Part shown: positions 54,513 to 64,000 of the stretch, one piece after another
How the letters are laid out: every line of letters starts with the position of its first letter
Position numbering within the stretch: position 1 is the stretch's first letter
Assembly: GCA_029721435.1 (NCBI GenBank)
Contig: CM056574.1
Span: 76,117,501 to 76,181,500, forward strand
Direction: 5' to 3'
Source of the DNA: Gymnothorax reevesii
Lineage: Eukaryota; Chordata; Actinopteri; Anguilliformes; Muraenidae
DNA length: 64,000 nucleotides
Made by a program: the position numbers and the translations under genes
Notes under the pieces: generated by a model
Database searches by the model: none
What the model was told of the DNA's origin: nothing
Seen by the model: the letters and a program-made list of their open reading frames with translations, nothing else

Positions 54513-55982
54513 AGGAGTCCAAGCACAAAGTGCTGGAACCCTATTGTAATCTTTCCGATTATTATTATTCTTATTTTTCTTCCCGAAAAGTGTTTGCACA
54601 GCGGAAGCTGTCAGTGTCAGACATGCCATATTTAGCTCATAGGTTTCTATAGTCACCCACTACTAAGGCAAAAAAAAAAAAAAGCTGTACCAATTGGCCA
54701 TATGGTGGCACTATAGAGATGTACAGTGCATTTTTGGCTACATCTTCTGAACCGTAAGGCCTAGAAAAGAAATGTCCATATATTAAATTTTCAAGCAATT
54801 TTGAGTAATTTCTATCTCCTCCTCTACAGTGTGATCAATTTGCACCAAGTGTGTTATACTGCATATTTAGACCAAGCTCTATAAGCCTGCTGATGGAAAT
54901 TTTAATTTGTTAAAAAATATAGTTGCAATAAACCAATGAAATTTGAAGGTATGGCCTAAATTTATACAATGAGTTGTAAATCCTCAACGCGTAATCCAAT
55001 CCTCACCAAACTTCAGATATTTCATCCACAGGCTATAAGACACAAACCCACCGAAGTTGGTATAAATCCGTTAATAGGTGGCTCTATAACAAAAAAAAGA
55101 TCATAACCCTTTCATAAAAAGGTCATTTGAAGCAATTGACCGATCAACTTTTGCAGGCTTCATGGGGGGCACAGTTAATAAAAATTGATAAGAACGGCTT
55201 GCTAGCGAAAACAAAATTGCCAACATCAGCCAATCAAATTTCAGTAGCCCTGTTAATGACTTTATCTGAAAGCTAACATCATGTAACTTTAGGGACTTGT
55301 TAAGGATGTAAAAATAAGCAACATTCATGAAAATTATTTTGTTTGGCCAAATGTTAGCGCTATTAAGAGGTACACATTTTGGGCTATGATTTCCGAAACG
55401 GTAGGCGAAGAAACTAATTTTTTTTTCTTTTGGATTCTCTGGATCTGGAATGTTTTCTGTCACGTGACCACCAAAGTGGGTCAGTTTTTCAGAAATCGCA
55501 CCAAAACGGTTATTCCTAAAAAAGAAAAAAAAAACCCTGCAGATTCAATCTTCCGATGTCAATCCACACCTAGAACATATTTTATGTCATTCGGTTCGAG
55601 AATTTTAAAATTGATGACGTTACAAGATATAATTAGGTCACAGCGAACTTCTTTAGTTTTTACTGAAACGTAATCATTTTTTCAAACTTTGCGTCCCCTT
55701 TTCAGCTAAAGCTGTTTATCAAATTTGAGAGCAATCTGTTCAGCCGTTCTGGAGAAGATGCTGCTTAAAGGTTTTATCTTTCAGTCAAAATGGAGGAAAA
55801 CCTAGGTCACGAAACATAACAGATATCACACCGTTCACGAGCCGTCAACTATTCCTCTCAACATGCTCAACCGGTCTGAAATGGTTTGACCGCAATTTGG
55901 GATGAAAAAGACAAAAAACGAAAAAACAGGAAAATATAATCCCAGCAAGAACAATAGGCTTCCAGCTACAAAAGAAAGGCTA

Positions 55983-57477
55983 CTCAGCAACAAAAGTTTC
56001 TGTGACACCATTTATGTGTATTTTATAAATGACACGCAAAGATCTCAATGCAATCAATATGTTTATTTAACAGGAGAAACACTGACTTTTCAGTGCCAAC
56101 GTCACTCAAAACGAAAAATGTCATTTTCATGCGTCATGAAGCACTTGTCTGACGTCTAACCAATTGTGACCTTCACACTTCAATACCGGGTGTGACTTCC
56201 TCGTGCCATGATGCAAGCAACGCATCTCCGGCGCATGGACCGAATCAGATGTGCCAGAAATTGCTGTGGGATGTCATTCCAAATCTGACGTAGACGTTGT
56301 CGCAATTCCTGGAGTGTAGCTGGCGGGTTATCCAACCGCCGCGAACGTCGATCCATCTCGTCCCAAAGTTGCTCGATTGGGGACATGTCTGGGGATCTGG
56401 CTGGCCATGGCAGGACATTGACATGTTGTTGCATCAGATACTGCTGTACAATCCTTGCAACGTGTGGTCTGGCGTTATCATGTTGCAGCGTTATTCCGGG
56501 ACCATGTTGCATCAAAAACGGTACCACCAATGGCCGTAGCACTTCATCGCGATATCTTTGACCTGTCAGATTTCCATCAATAACAAGCAAATCTGTTCTG
56601 TTTCTAGCCGTGATCCCTCCCCAAATCATGACACTACCACCTCCAAAACGATCAAATTCCTGAACACAGTTGTTGGCATAACGTTCTCCACGTCGACGGT
56701 ATACACGTAAACGACCATCACATCGGTTAAGCATGAATCTTGATTCATCAATGAAGAGTACAAGATCCCACTGACGTTGGATCCACCGTCGATGTTGTTG
56801 TGCCCACTGTAGACGCAGTCGTCGGTGTTGTACTGTGAGTATTGGACGTCTTGCTGGCCGACGTGGGACAATGCCAAAATGACGGAGACGGCGACGGATT
56901 GTCTGTGCAGACAGTCGCCTCAAACCAGGTATCGTTCTTGCAGTTATGGTTGCAGGTTGGAATCGATTTCGGAGATGGGTTGTTCGAATCCAGTTGTCCT
57001 GTCTGGAAGTGGTTACTCGTGGACGGCCGCTGCGAGGACGGTCTCTGACATGTCTTGTCTGCTGATGACGCTGCCATAAGTTCCAAATGGTGTTTCGGTG
57101 GACATTCAGGCGATGAGCAACTTCCCTCTGCGAGGTTCCGGATTCAATCATCCCAATGGCCCTCCACCGATCATTTTCAGACAGTCTTGGCATTTAGAGG
57201 GTAGAGTTCCTGATCCGAAATGGCTGTTTTCGATAAGTGATGCTTCCGTCGTTCATCAGGCACATTGTGAACATTCCAAAAATTCTCCTCTTTTATTGCC
57301 ATCCACAAGCATGATTTACGCACATTTTCACGTGCAAAGTCATTTTCTCGCATTTCCATTTCAATGTTGTGTTTACGTGTACTGTTTCAGTCTGATATCA
57401 CCATGTATGACAATTTCATAATTGCGTTATGAAAAATAATTAACAATATTGGTGTCACAGAAACTTTTGTTGCTGAG
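55983..57477 (-). mobile_element. Intact Tc1-like transposon with perfect inverted repeats
   Basis: The ends, including the flanking TA, are perfect 30-bp inverted copies (55981-56010 and 57450-57479, beginning TACTCAGCAACAAAAGTTTC). The element is 1495 bp with one uninterrupted 337-codon transposase. Every part needed for transposition is present, and the matching ends mean it is young. It lies in the last sarcoglycan intron, in reverse to the gene. Confidence 0.95.
56180..57193 (-). CDS. Tc1-like DD34E transposase, intact
   Basis: 337 residues from ATG at 57193, the usual Tc1 length. Residues 1-50 form the first helix-turn-helix (RWRAIGMIESGTSQREVAHR, then LNVHRNTIWNLWQRHQQ). A GRPR-like linker (RPRSGRPR, 52-59) and a second helix-turn-helix (~65-105) follow. 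Catalytic residues are D149 (VLFIDESRF), D239 (LQHDNARPH) and E274 (SPDMSPIEQLWDE). The 34-residue spacing D239-E274 defines DD34E. GGGSVMIWGGI is the expected glycine-rich motif. The enzyme would bind the 30-bp TIRs and cut and paste at TA. No stop or frameshift is visible. Expression cannot be judged here. Confidence 0.95.
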   Translation of the reverse strand: MPRLSENDRWRAIGMIESGTSQREVAHRLNVHRNTIWNLWQRHQQTRHVRDRPRSGRPRVTTSRQDNWIRTTHLRNRFQPATITARTIPGLRRLSAQTIRRRLRHFGIVPRRPARRPILTVQHRRLRLQWAQQHRRWIQRQWDLVLFIDESRFMLNRCDGRLRVYRRRGERYANNCVQEFDRFGGGSVMIWGGITARNRTDLLVIDGNLTGQRYRDEVLRPLVVPFLMQHGPGITLQHDNARPHVARIVQQYLMQQHVNVLPWPARSPDMSPIEQLWDEMDRRSRRLDNPPATLQELRQRLRQIWNDIPQQFLAHLIRSMRRRCVACIMARGSHTRY

Positions 57478-58026
57478 TATATAATAATCTGAGTAAAAAC
57501 AATGGGGTTCCAGCACTTTGTGCTTGGACCTATTCTGTTTTGTAAGTCACTGGAATTTAGAAGCTTTGTTAGACATCATGTCACCATAAATGTGGAGAGG
57601 AAAGTGCCTGATAGTTTTATCATTGAGCAAGCAAGCTGAGTGAAAATGGATGCGGGCTCATCCTCGCAACAGAAGAAATTAACACTTAGTTAGTAATTTG
57701 GAAACCTAGTTGGGATCGAGTTTGGATATATACTGAGAGGCAAAGAAAACGCAATGATCATTTTCCATTGTCCAATAGTTACAAGAGTAACATTAAAGGT
57801 TATAGTTAATGAAAACCTATACCAAGCATGAGCATGGTTTATTGCCATGGTGTGTGAAGACAGATGGAGTTTAGTTCATGATGTCATGAGTGAAACGCCA
57901 AAACCCATCTCTTTAGCTGCATTCTGCCACACAGGTGCATGACATGCAAATTGATACTGCACTCAAACAGCACATGACTGACCCCTACAAAAACACAGTG
58001 ACTTCACATTGTCATCCATATGCACC

Positions 58027-58736
58027 ATGCCACGGTTAACGCTAGGTCAAAGACATGAAGCCATTGGAAAGCTTCGAGCTGGCACTTCCCAGACTGAGGT
58101 CCCACAACATTTTAACGTGCATCTGTCGACTGTGAGTTGTCTCATGAGTCGCTATCAAGTCACTGGCAACGTGGAGGACCGGCCACGTCCGGGTGTTCAG
58201 CGTGGGACCACGGCACGTCAGGATCGGCACATTTTTGTACAACACCTCCGAGATCGTTTCAAGCCAGCTGCACAGACTGCCCACACCATCATTGGAACCA
58301 GAGGGAGACCCATCAGCAGTCGCACCGTCAGTTGCAAGGCAACTTGACGGCATGGCATTACGTCAAAACAGTTCTTTAGCCAGTTCTGCTTCCTTTGTTG
58401 AGACAGCATGGAGGAAACTGACTGGTCTTTCAGCACGACAATGCTCGGCCACACACAGCCATCTTAATGGGGAATTTCCTTACAGCTAACAATATCGAAG
58501 TATTGCAGTGGCCCTGCAGATCACCAGACATGATTCCAATAGAACACCTGTGGGACGAACTTAGTTGGCATGTGAGACGTCAGCAGAATCCACCACGCAA
58601 CGTTGCTGAGCTCACACAGGCATTGCAACATCACTGGAACGCTATACCCATATATTTCATTTGTTGTTCGTGTGATTCCGTGCCCCAACGTTTACAGGCT
58701 TGTGTTCGTGCCCAAGGTGGACACACCAGATGCTGA
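58027..58736 (+). pseudogene. Tc1 transposase with central deletion
   Basis: It starts MPRLTLGQRHEAIGKLRAGT with both helix-turn-helix parts (TSQTEVPQHFNVHLSTVSCL; FKPAAQTAHTIIGTRGRPIS). After about 105 codons the frame shifts. The next recognisable part is FQHDNARPHTAIL (second Asp), then SPDMIPIEHLWDEL (Glu) and the C-terminus to 58736. The segment with the first catalytic Asp is missing. It is a relative of the transposase at 56180-57193 and is inactive. Confidence 0.88.
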
Positions 58737-58817
58737 CTATGTGCAGATTCGATCATGTGCAAGTGCGTTTAGATGGACGATAGAGGACTCATGTTTGGTC
58801 AGAAATGTACTTTTGTA

Positions 58818-59285
58818 GAGCTACCGGATAGCTCACTCGGTTCAGGCACTGCATTGCAGTGCAGAAGTGATTATCACGTTGCGAATTCGATCCCCGGTCG
58901 TACTAACCGGCAGTAGTCGGCAGCTTTTTCAGAGTAGCGCACAATTGGCTATTGCACTACAGGGTGTCAAACTGGGGATTCAAACTGGGTTCGTTGCTCA
59001 AGCGCCTCCTGTTGGCCAGATGGGCGCTCCTCAGGGAGATTCTAGGCCTGTTCATGTTCGGGTATCCTCCGCCCTCGTTCTGAACTTGCGAAGATTCAAC
59101 CAAAAAGTGTATAAGAAGCAGTGGCTGACAGACACGTGCTTCGGAGGAGAGCTGTGAACTGTCTTCACTCTCCTGAATTGGCTACAAGGGGTCGCAAACG
59201 AGCAAGCCTTGTACATAGTTCACCAATTGGGCATTCCAGATTCAGGTGGGATTGGCAATGCCAAATTTATTCCAAAAAAAAAAGA
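58818..59285 (+). mobile_element. tRNA-derived SINE
   Basis: The head reads GAGCTACCGGATAGCTCACTCGGTTCAGGC (A-box region ATAGCTCACTCGGTTCAGG), then a B-box-like GCGAATTCGATCCCCGG about 50 bases on. A ~350-bp tRNA-unrelated body and an A-rich tail (AATTTATTCCAAAAAAAAAA) follow. It inserted in the Tc1 at 57731-59393. It is not the same SINE as at 14005-15146. Confidence 0.75.
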
Positions 59286-59568
59286 ACTTTTGTGATTGAT
59301 CTGCGCAGACACACACATAATATGCAATGAAATCTTTCTATGTTTTACAGCCGACCTTTGAAAATGGGATTGTGTTTTCTTTGCCTCTCAGTGTGTAATG
59401 CACTTTAAGGTGAGGTGAGAGCACTGCCAGTATCCCTCTAATGCCAACTCCGGAGCGGAAGTGGTTAATGTGATCTGTTCAAAGACTAATTGCCCTGTGA
59501 GTGTATTTTGTCATGGATATTCACCTATGCGTTCCATTTAATGACAAATGCCCCTCGTCTTCACGCAG

Positions 59569-59739
59569 CTGTTCCTGGATGCTGAAACAGTGCGGCTCCC
59601 CAGTCTGCCCCAGGGAGTGGCAGGGATGTCGGGGGGGAATCCTCAGGAGCTCTATGAAGTCTGTGTGTGCCCCACTGGAAAGCTGTACATATCCCGGGCC
59701 AGTATGACATCTACCTGTGACAGGAAGCAGTTGTGCTAG
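59569..59739 (+). CDS. sgcg: Sarcoglycan terminal coding exon (likely sgcg exon 8)
   Basis: The acceptor TTCACGCAG ends at 59568. Reading continues in phase 0 from the previous exon as LFLDAETVRLPSLPQ and ends in TCDRKQLC before TAG at 59737-59739. It carries the C-terminal cysteine cluster (YEVCVCPTGKLY, then two further Cys) that forms disulfides in beta/gamma/delta-sarcoglycan and is needed for complex assembly. LDAETVRLP matches the gamma paralogue best. It encodes 56 residues plus stop, about the family length for this exon. The intron before it is 5.95 kb and contains the intact Tc1 element. The gene runs left to right and its 3' untranslated region follows at once. Confidence 0.93.
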   Translation: MFLDAETVRLPSLPQGVAGMSGGNPQELYEVCVCPTGKLYISRASMTSTCDRKQLC

Positions 59740-59980
59740 AGGATAGCACACCCCTCCCTACTCCCAACCATCGGCCCAAACGTCTCCCCTCAAGAGTTGA
59801 TCCTACTCTTTGGAGACTCTTTAACACCTCTGCTGCCATGTTATGTTCCACCTGACCTTGAAGTTGCATCAGTGAAAGTGGAAGCTTTAAAATGTGACTT
59901 CGAATTTTTCTTTAGTATACAGTAGTGTGCAGTGATGATTATACTATTCGGGTACTTATTGCATGTAATATTGGATCATA
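59740..59980 (+). other. Probable sgcg 3' untranslated region
   Basis: This stretch follows the sarcoglycan stop codon and is not recognisably repetitive. It has no long open frame and I see no AATAAA in it. A Tc1-like element begins at about 59983, and the first AATAAA after the stop is inside that element at 60237-60242. The true 3' end cannot be fixed from sequence alone. Confidence 0.5.
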
Positions 59981-59982
59981 TA

Positions 59983-60958
59983 CACTGAACAAAAATATAA
60001 ATGCAACAGTTTAGTCATTTCAAAATTCCGCATAATTATTTCTGAGGTTGGCTTTGTCTGGTTTATTTTTGTGACTAAGGTTGTGTGCCACTGGTCTTTG
60101 TGCATGTCAGTCACCTTCTCCACATCATTGTGAAGTTCATGCTCTTTGTCAAAATCGGTCTGTCAGACAGGTGGGGCCTGATCCAGAGCTATTGAAATCA
60201 GGTACTGTCAGCACAGGCACATCCTGTACTCCGGTCAATAAAAGGCCACAGCAAAAGTCCCAGTTTTGCCATTGTTCAAAATGCCATTGATGACTCGAGC
60301 CATGAGATGGCGTGCCATTGGCACGCTCAATGCAGGAAAATTTCTCAGGGCTGTTGCAAGGGCTCTTAACGTCCATGTTTCATAAAACACGTTTTTGAGG
60401 AATTGCGCACGACAGCAGACCGCCCACATGCATGACGACCATGTCTTACGACCCCCGCCCAAGACCACCATATCTGAACTCCCCATCTCTGTGATTGTCT
60501 GAGACCAGAAGAGACAGCTGGTCCCCAGGATTACTGCATTTTTGCTTAAACTTTGAAATATTATATCCAGGAAGTCCATATCTCTGCGTGTTTGGCTTTA
60601 TGTGGATTGGACCTCATTTCAGCTTGATGAAAAAATTGGTTTGACTGAGTGAATAGACACATTTGATGGCTGATGGCACAATGGAAGACCTTTTTTTTCT
60701 TTTCAAGTCACATTTTCCACAGTGCGGATGGATGGAGGATCGTTATGCTGACATTGTGGTGGTGCGCATGGTGGCACATGGTAGTGAGTGCTGGTTTGGG
60801 TGGGAATATCCCATGGACATCGCACCCAACTGCATTTCATTAACAGCAACTTGAATGCAGTGCGATATCACAGTAAGATACTGCGGACTATCATCCTACC
60901 ATTTGTCCATCAAAACAATAACCATCCAGCATCACCATGCCAGACCCATGTCACCGAC
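59983..60958 (+). mobile_element. Decayed Tc1-like transposon, left part
   Basis: It starts CACTGAACAAAAATATAAAT after TA. A frame from ATG 60290 reads MTRAMRWRAIGTLNAGKFLR then AVARALNVHV before a stop: the transposase N-terminal helix-turn-helix. Later pieces include GGWMEDRYADIV-like text and NLNAVRYHSKILRTIILPFV, typical of the region before the second catalytic Asp. A hAT-like element starting CAGTGGCGTGCACA cuts it at 60958. The element directly follows the sarcoglycan 3' region. Confidence 0.8.
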
Positions 60959-61490
60959 CAGTGGCGTGCACAAATAGACGCTAGGTGGTGCTACAGCACT
61001 TGCCCCTTTGCCCTTTATCAATGAAAGTGTCCTTTTGAAATTTTGTTGTTTTTTTTAATGATTATGTATATTATTATTATTAACACTTTAGTCGGGCTAA
61101 TGTTGAAATGATCTTTTAGAAAAGCTGTGTGATTAAAAACTACTGAAAAAAATGCCCCAAAATGGGCCACCTCCTCACGCACTACCGACCTCTCTTCCTT
61201 TGTCACGTGAACACGCGCGCAGGGCATAGATGCGCTGCAGGAGCATATCAGCTGAGCGACTGGAAGCCACAGTCTTGTGCCCCACCAGCCAGGCAGAAAC
61301 ACAGGGCCTGCAATAACCTCACCTTTCACTTCTTAATGACGGACACCTCTCGCAGTTTACCTCCCCGATTAGCTATGGAATTATATTTGTGCCACAATCC
61401 TGAGCGAGCAATTGGACATTTTGAGCGCAGAAAAATATATTTCGCAAGCACACAAATCTTGTTTAGAGAAAAAATAAATTTTGTGAGCAA

Positions 61491-62310
61491 ACAAAACCTT
61501 CCGATTGAGCGAATAAAATAATTCTGTGCTCAACAAATATTTTTGCATGTTTGCTATGATCAATATAAACGTGCAATATTAACCCCCTTCCCTCAGTTTT
61601 ACTCTATACCCTCTCGAAAACTCATGTTCTGCACGCTGGCAGACCGCAGCATGCTCGCTCAAAGCATGTCTCTCCCTCTCTCTCAGTCTGACCTCTCTGT
61701 GTGCGCTCAGCTTCACCTGCGCGCTCGCTCGAGCTGTGCAGAGTGTTACAAATGTGCCACAATTCTGATTGGCTGCTTCGGTCTCCAATTAGATGCATTA
61801 TGCCCAACCACCAAAGAATAGGGGAAAAGGTAATGACGAAATTCGTCTGCGACTGGATAATAGTGCTGCCCTTGTTTGGGACGGGTTAAGGTTAATGTTA
61901 TATCTCTAATATCTTGAGACATCGACTGTTGTGTGACTCGTGTCCCTCTTAAGCAACACTGGCTGCTGCTAACTATAGCATTGCACAATGTCTTCTGAAC
62001 ATCAAAACCAAAATGCCACACCGCAGCCACGAGCACCACGTTTTATGGACCTTTATCAAATTTTGTTGGTTAGTCTGTACACATTCGGCTTGCGAACCAA
62101 GTTAGCTATCTAGTTAGGTTGCTTGCGTCAGGTCAGCCAACTAATGTCCGGAGAAAAGCAGAAGCTTACAGACATTAAACGTTACTTCCATGATAGCTGG
62201 CGAACTTGACAATCTTAAAAAAAGAATAGTTTTGGCACCTTTATCCCAGCTGATTTATTTCAACACCCCTGAAGAAGGAACTTTGCCGATATGTCTGTCG
62301 CCATAAAATG
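61491..62310. repeat. Left arm of large inverted repeat
   Basis: It pairs with 63186-64000. Outer parts are about 96-97% identical by eye (for example across 61612-61850), and the inner 200 bases are clearly more diverged. It contains a 97-codon frame mirrored in the other arm. Confidence 0.92.
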
Positions 62311-62772
62311 AAATAGGCTACACTTATAACCTGCATATCAAGTCTGATCATCTAATGTTACACATCCACAAGTGAAGTACACGATCATCCTTGATTAATT
62401 TTGTGAAAGCAAAGACACGTGTTTTATGCAGTGATTGACATCTCATTCTAATGCTTAAACACTATTAGCAATCAGTTTTACTTGAAATAGCAGAGCAAGT
62501 GCAGGTGTGATAAACGATATTAATTAGGGGTAATATTGCATTTTGGTGTAGCTAACAAAACCAGGGTGCTGCTGCCGTTCCCGGTGTTGGTGTTGCTGTG
62601 CTGGCTTAATACTGCAGCATGGATGTATATACAGAACGAAAGATAATGTGGTGTCAAATTACTGCAGTTGTGGTTGTTTAGCGATATTTGGGGTACTGCT
62701 TTAGACAAATAACCTGAAAGCATAATCTAAACCTATGTGGAATACATTTGGAAAAACCTGGAAGTTTATTCT

Positions 62773-63164
62773 CAAATGAACCAACCGGAAAAATAACCTC
62801 TAACGCGGCGAGTGCTTCGAACCACGGGAACGCCGGTGCCAGCGTCGGCTCAGCTCACCAGTATCATCTGGCACTAATGTTCGTGAAATATGCAGAAACA
62901 GATCACGGTAATAACACACGATGCGCGGCTGAAGAGGCCCATCAGTCCGGAGCCAGGGAGCCGGCGCCCGGTGGTGCAATGCCGGCCTTCATAGCTGCCA
63001 GCGGGGACACGCGCATCAAAGCCCCGCGCTGCGCCACCGAACACACGCTTTCACGAATATTAGCGCCAGGTGATACTGGTGAGCTGAGCTGACGCTGGCA
63101 CCAACTGTCCCGTAGTTCGAAGCACTCTCCACGGTAGAGGTCATTATTTCGGTTGGTTCATTTG
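62773..63164. repeat. Inner inverted repeat within the foldback loop
   Basis: The arms 62773-62888 (CAAATGAACCAACCGGAAAA ... GCACTAATGTTCGTGAAA) and 63049-63164 pair at roughly 85%. A ~160-bp GC-rich centre separates them. The direct neighbours of both arms belong to the outer palindrome loop. Confidence 0.85.
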
Positions 63165-63185
63165 TGAATGAACGTCAAGGCAAAC

Positions 63186-64000
63186 TTTTATGTCGATAGA
63201 CTTATCTGTAAAGTGCCTTCTTCAGGCGTTATATGTTGAAATGAATCAGCCGGAGAATGGTGCCAAAGCTATTTTTTAAGAGTGTTCAGTTTGCCAGCTA
63301 TCATGGAAATAACATTAACGTCAGTAATCTTCTGCTTTTCTCCGGACATTAGTTGGCTGACCTGACGCTAGCAACCTAACTAGATAGCTAACTTGGTTCG
63401 CAAGCCGAATGTGTACAGACTAACCAACAAAATTTGATAAAGGTCCATAAAACGTGGTGCTCGTGGCTGCGGTGTGGCATTTTGGTTTTGATGTTCAGAA
63501 GACATTGTGCAATGCTATAGTTAGCAGCAGCCAGTGTTGCTTAAGAGGGACACGAGTCACACAACAGTCGATGTCTCAAGATATTAGAGATTTAACATTA
63601 AACTTAACCTGTCCTAAACAAGGGCAGTACTGTTATCCAGTCACAGACAAATTTCGTCATTACCTTTCCCCCTTTTCTTTGGTGGTTGGGCATAATGCAT
63701 CTAATTGGAGACCGAAGCAGCCAATCAGAATTGTGGCACATTCGTAACACTGCACAGCTCGAGCGAGCGCGCAGGTGAAGCTGAGCGCACACAGAGAGGT
63801 CAGACTGAGAGAGAGGGAGAGACATGCTTTGAGCGAGCATGCTGCGGTCTGCCAGCGCGCAGAACATGAGTTTGCGAGAGGGTATAGAGTGAAACTGAGG
63901 GAAGGGGGTTAATATTGCACGTTTATATTGGTCATAGCAAACATGCAAAAATATTTGTTGAGCACAGAATAGTTTTGTTCGCCCAATCAGAAGGTTTTGT
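63186..64000. repeat. Right arm of large inverted repeat, cut by window edge
   Basis: It is the reverse complement of 61491-62310 with small indels. It probably continues past 64000, because the left element runs on to 60959. Confidence 0.92.

Larger units (their letters stand above)
54513..57540. mobile_element. TIR element of the GGGCCCGAGC group, split by intact Tc1
   Basis: The left end AGTCCAAGCACAAAGTGCTG then GAACCCTATTG, and the right end (complement of CAATGGGGTTCCAGCACTTT then GTGCTTGGACCTATT, 57501-57532) are inverted. Each end is itself a small palindrome (AGCACAAAGTGCT). The interior outside the Tc1 (about 1.5 kb) has typical family text but no transposase. Confidence 0.75.
57731..59393 (+). 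mobile_element. Decayed Tc1-like transposon carrying a SINE
   Basis: The ends ACTGAGAGGCAAAGAAAACG and the complement of GTTTTCTTTGCCTCTCAGT are inverted, next to TA. The transposase (58027-58736) lacks its middle. A SINE inserted downstream of it at about 58818-59285. Confidence 0.85.
60959..64000. mobile_element. hAT-like foldback element, right end outside the window
   Basis: It starts CAGTGGCGTGCACAAATAGA, the style of hAT termini, at a probable target TCACCGAC (60951-60958). From 61491 the sequence is the inverted complement of the sequence ending at 64000, so the element is a large palindrome. No hAT transposase was recognised. Because the other terminus is outside, class and target duplication are not proven. 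Confidence 0.6.

Noticed and set aside
55101..55673. ORFs of 95-120 codons on both strands within the TIR element
   Set aside because: They overlap in opposite strands, have no known domain, and lie in a repeat that does not encode proteins in its known forms.
58818..58915. A possible tRNA gene on the plus strand
   Set aside because: The head resembles a tRNA but is degenerate and continues into a SINE body with an A-rich tail.
1..64000. A new multi-gene defence, biosynthetic or regulatory system
   Set aside because: The only host gene seen is a sarcoglycan and every other coding remnant belongs to known transposon families. I found no cluster of unexplained conserved ORFs.

Overview
The window is vertebrate genomic DNA, almost certainly from a ray-finned (teleost) fish. 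Three plus-strand exons have consensus splice sites and join in frame to encode the C-terminal part of a sarcoglycan, best matching gamma-sarcoglycan (sgcg): 15570-15642, 53494-53617 and 59569-59739 (stop codon). All other recognisable sequence is transposable elements (TEs) and repeats of types that dominate fish genomes: Tc1/mariner, hAT, Harbinger-like and TTAA-type DNA elements, Gypsy and BEL retrotransposons, CR1/L2-like and RTE LINEs, and tRNA-derived SINEs. I found no bacterial genes, CRISPR array, rRNA or ordinary tRNA gene.

Layout. Positions 1-15569 are read as the intron upstream of the first visible exon. They hold a Tc1 end, a MITE nest, a BEL gag remnant, a five-layer nest at 3.8-11.6 kb (Tc1 < short LTR element < Gypsy solo LTR < truncated CR1/L2 LINE < full-length LINE), a Harbinger-type MITE, and a SINE split by a Tc1. 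The next intron (15643-53493, about 37.9 kb) holds a second nest (minisatellite < Tc1 < solo LTR < hAT), a LINE 3' end, a Tc1 with long terminal repeats, a TTAA element split by a very young Gypsy chromovirus (26782-32529), several MITEs, an RTE LINE, a decayed LINE, a Gypsy deletion derivative (47898-50312) and a ~130-bp satellite with a MITE inside. The last intron (53618-59568) holds an array of element termini, a TIR element containing an intact Tc1 (55983-57477) with perfect 30-bp inverted repeats, and a decayed Tc1 carrying a SINE. Downstream of the gene a Tc1 is interrupted by a hAT-like foldback whose ~815-bp arms run past the window edge.

How the parts relate. The sarcoglycan exons keep their expected sizes and phases although their introns are packed with insertions, so the gene is probably functional. 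Many insertions can be ordered because target-site duplications (TSDs) flank both sides of the interrupting element: GTCC, TTAC, ATAAC, CACAAACA, CATTC, TTAA, TTA. The most active-looking elements are the Tc1 at 55983-57477 and the chromovirus at 26782-32529. The chromovirus LTRs differ at only one position that I noticed, but its coding region has a large deletion and a stop codon. No novel multi-gene system is visible. The unusual signals are structural: a self-priming signature, compensatory changes in an LTR hairpin, a micro-inversion between two LTRs, a nested palindrome, and a 2A-like motif in a LINE protein.
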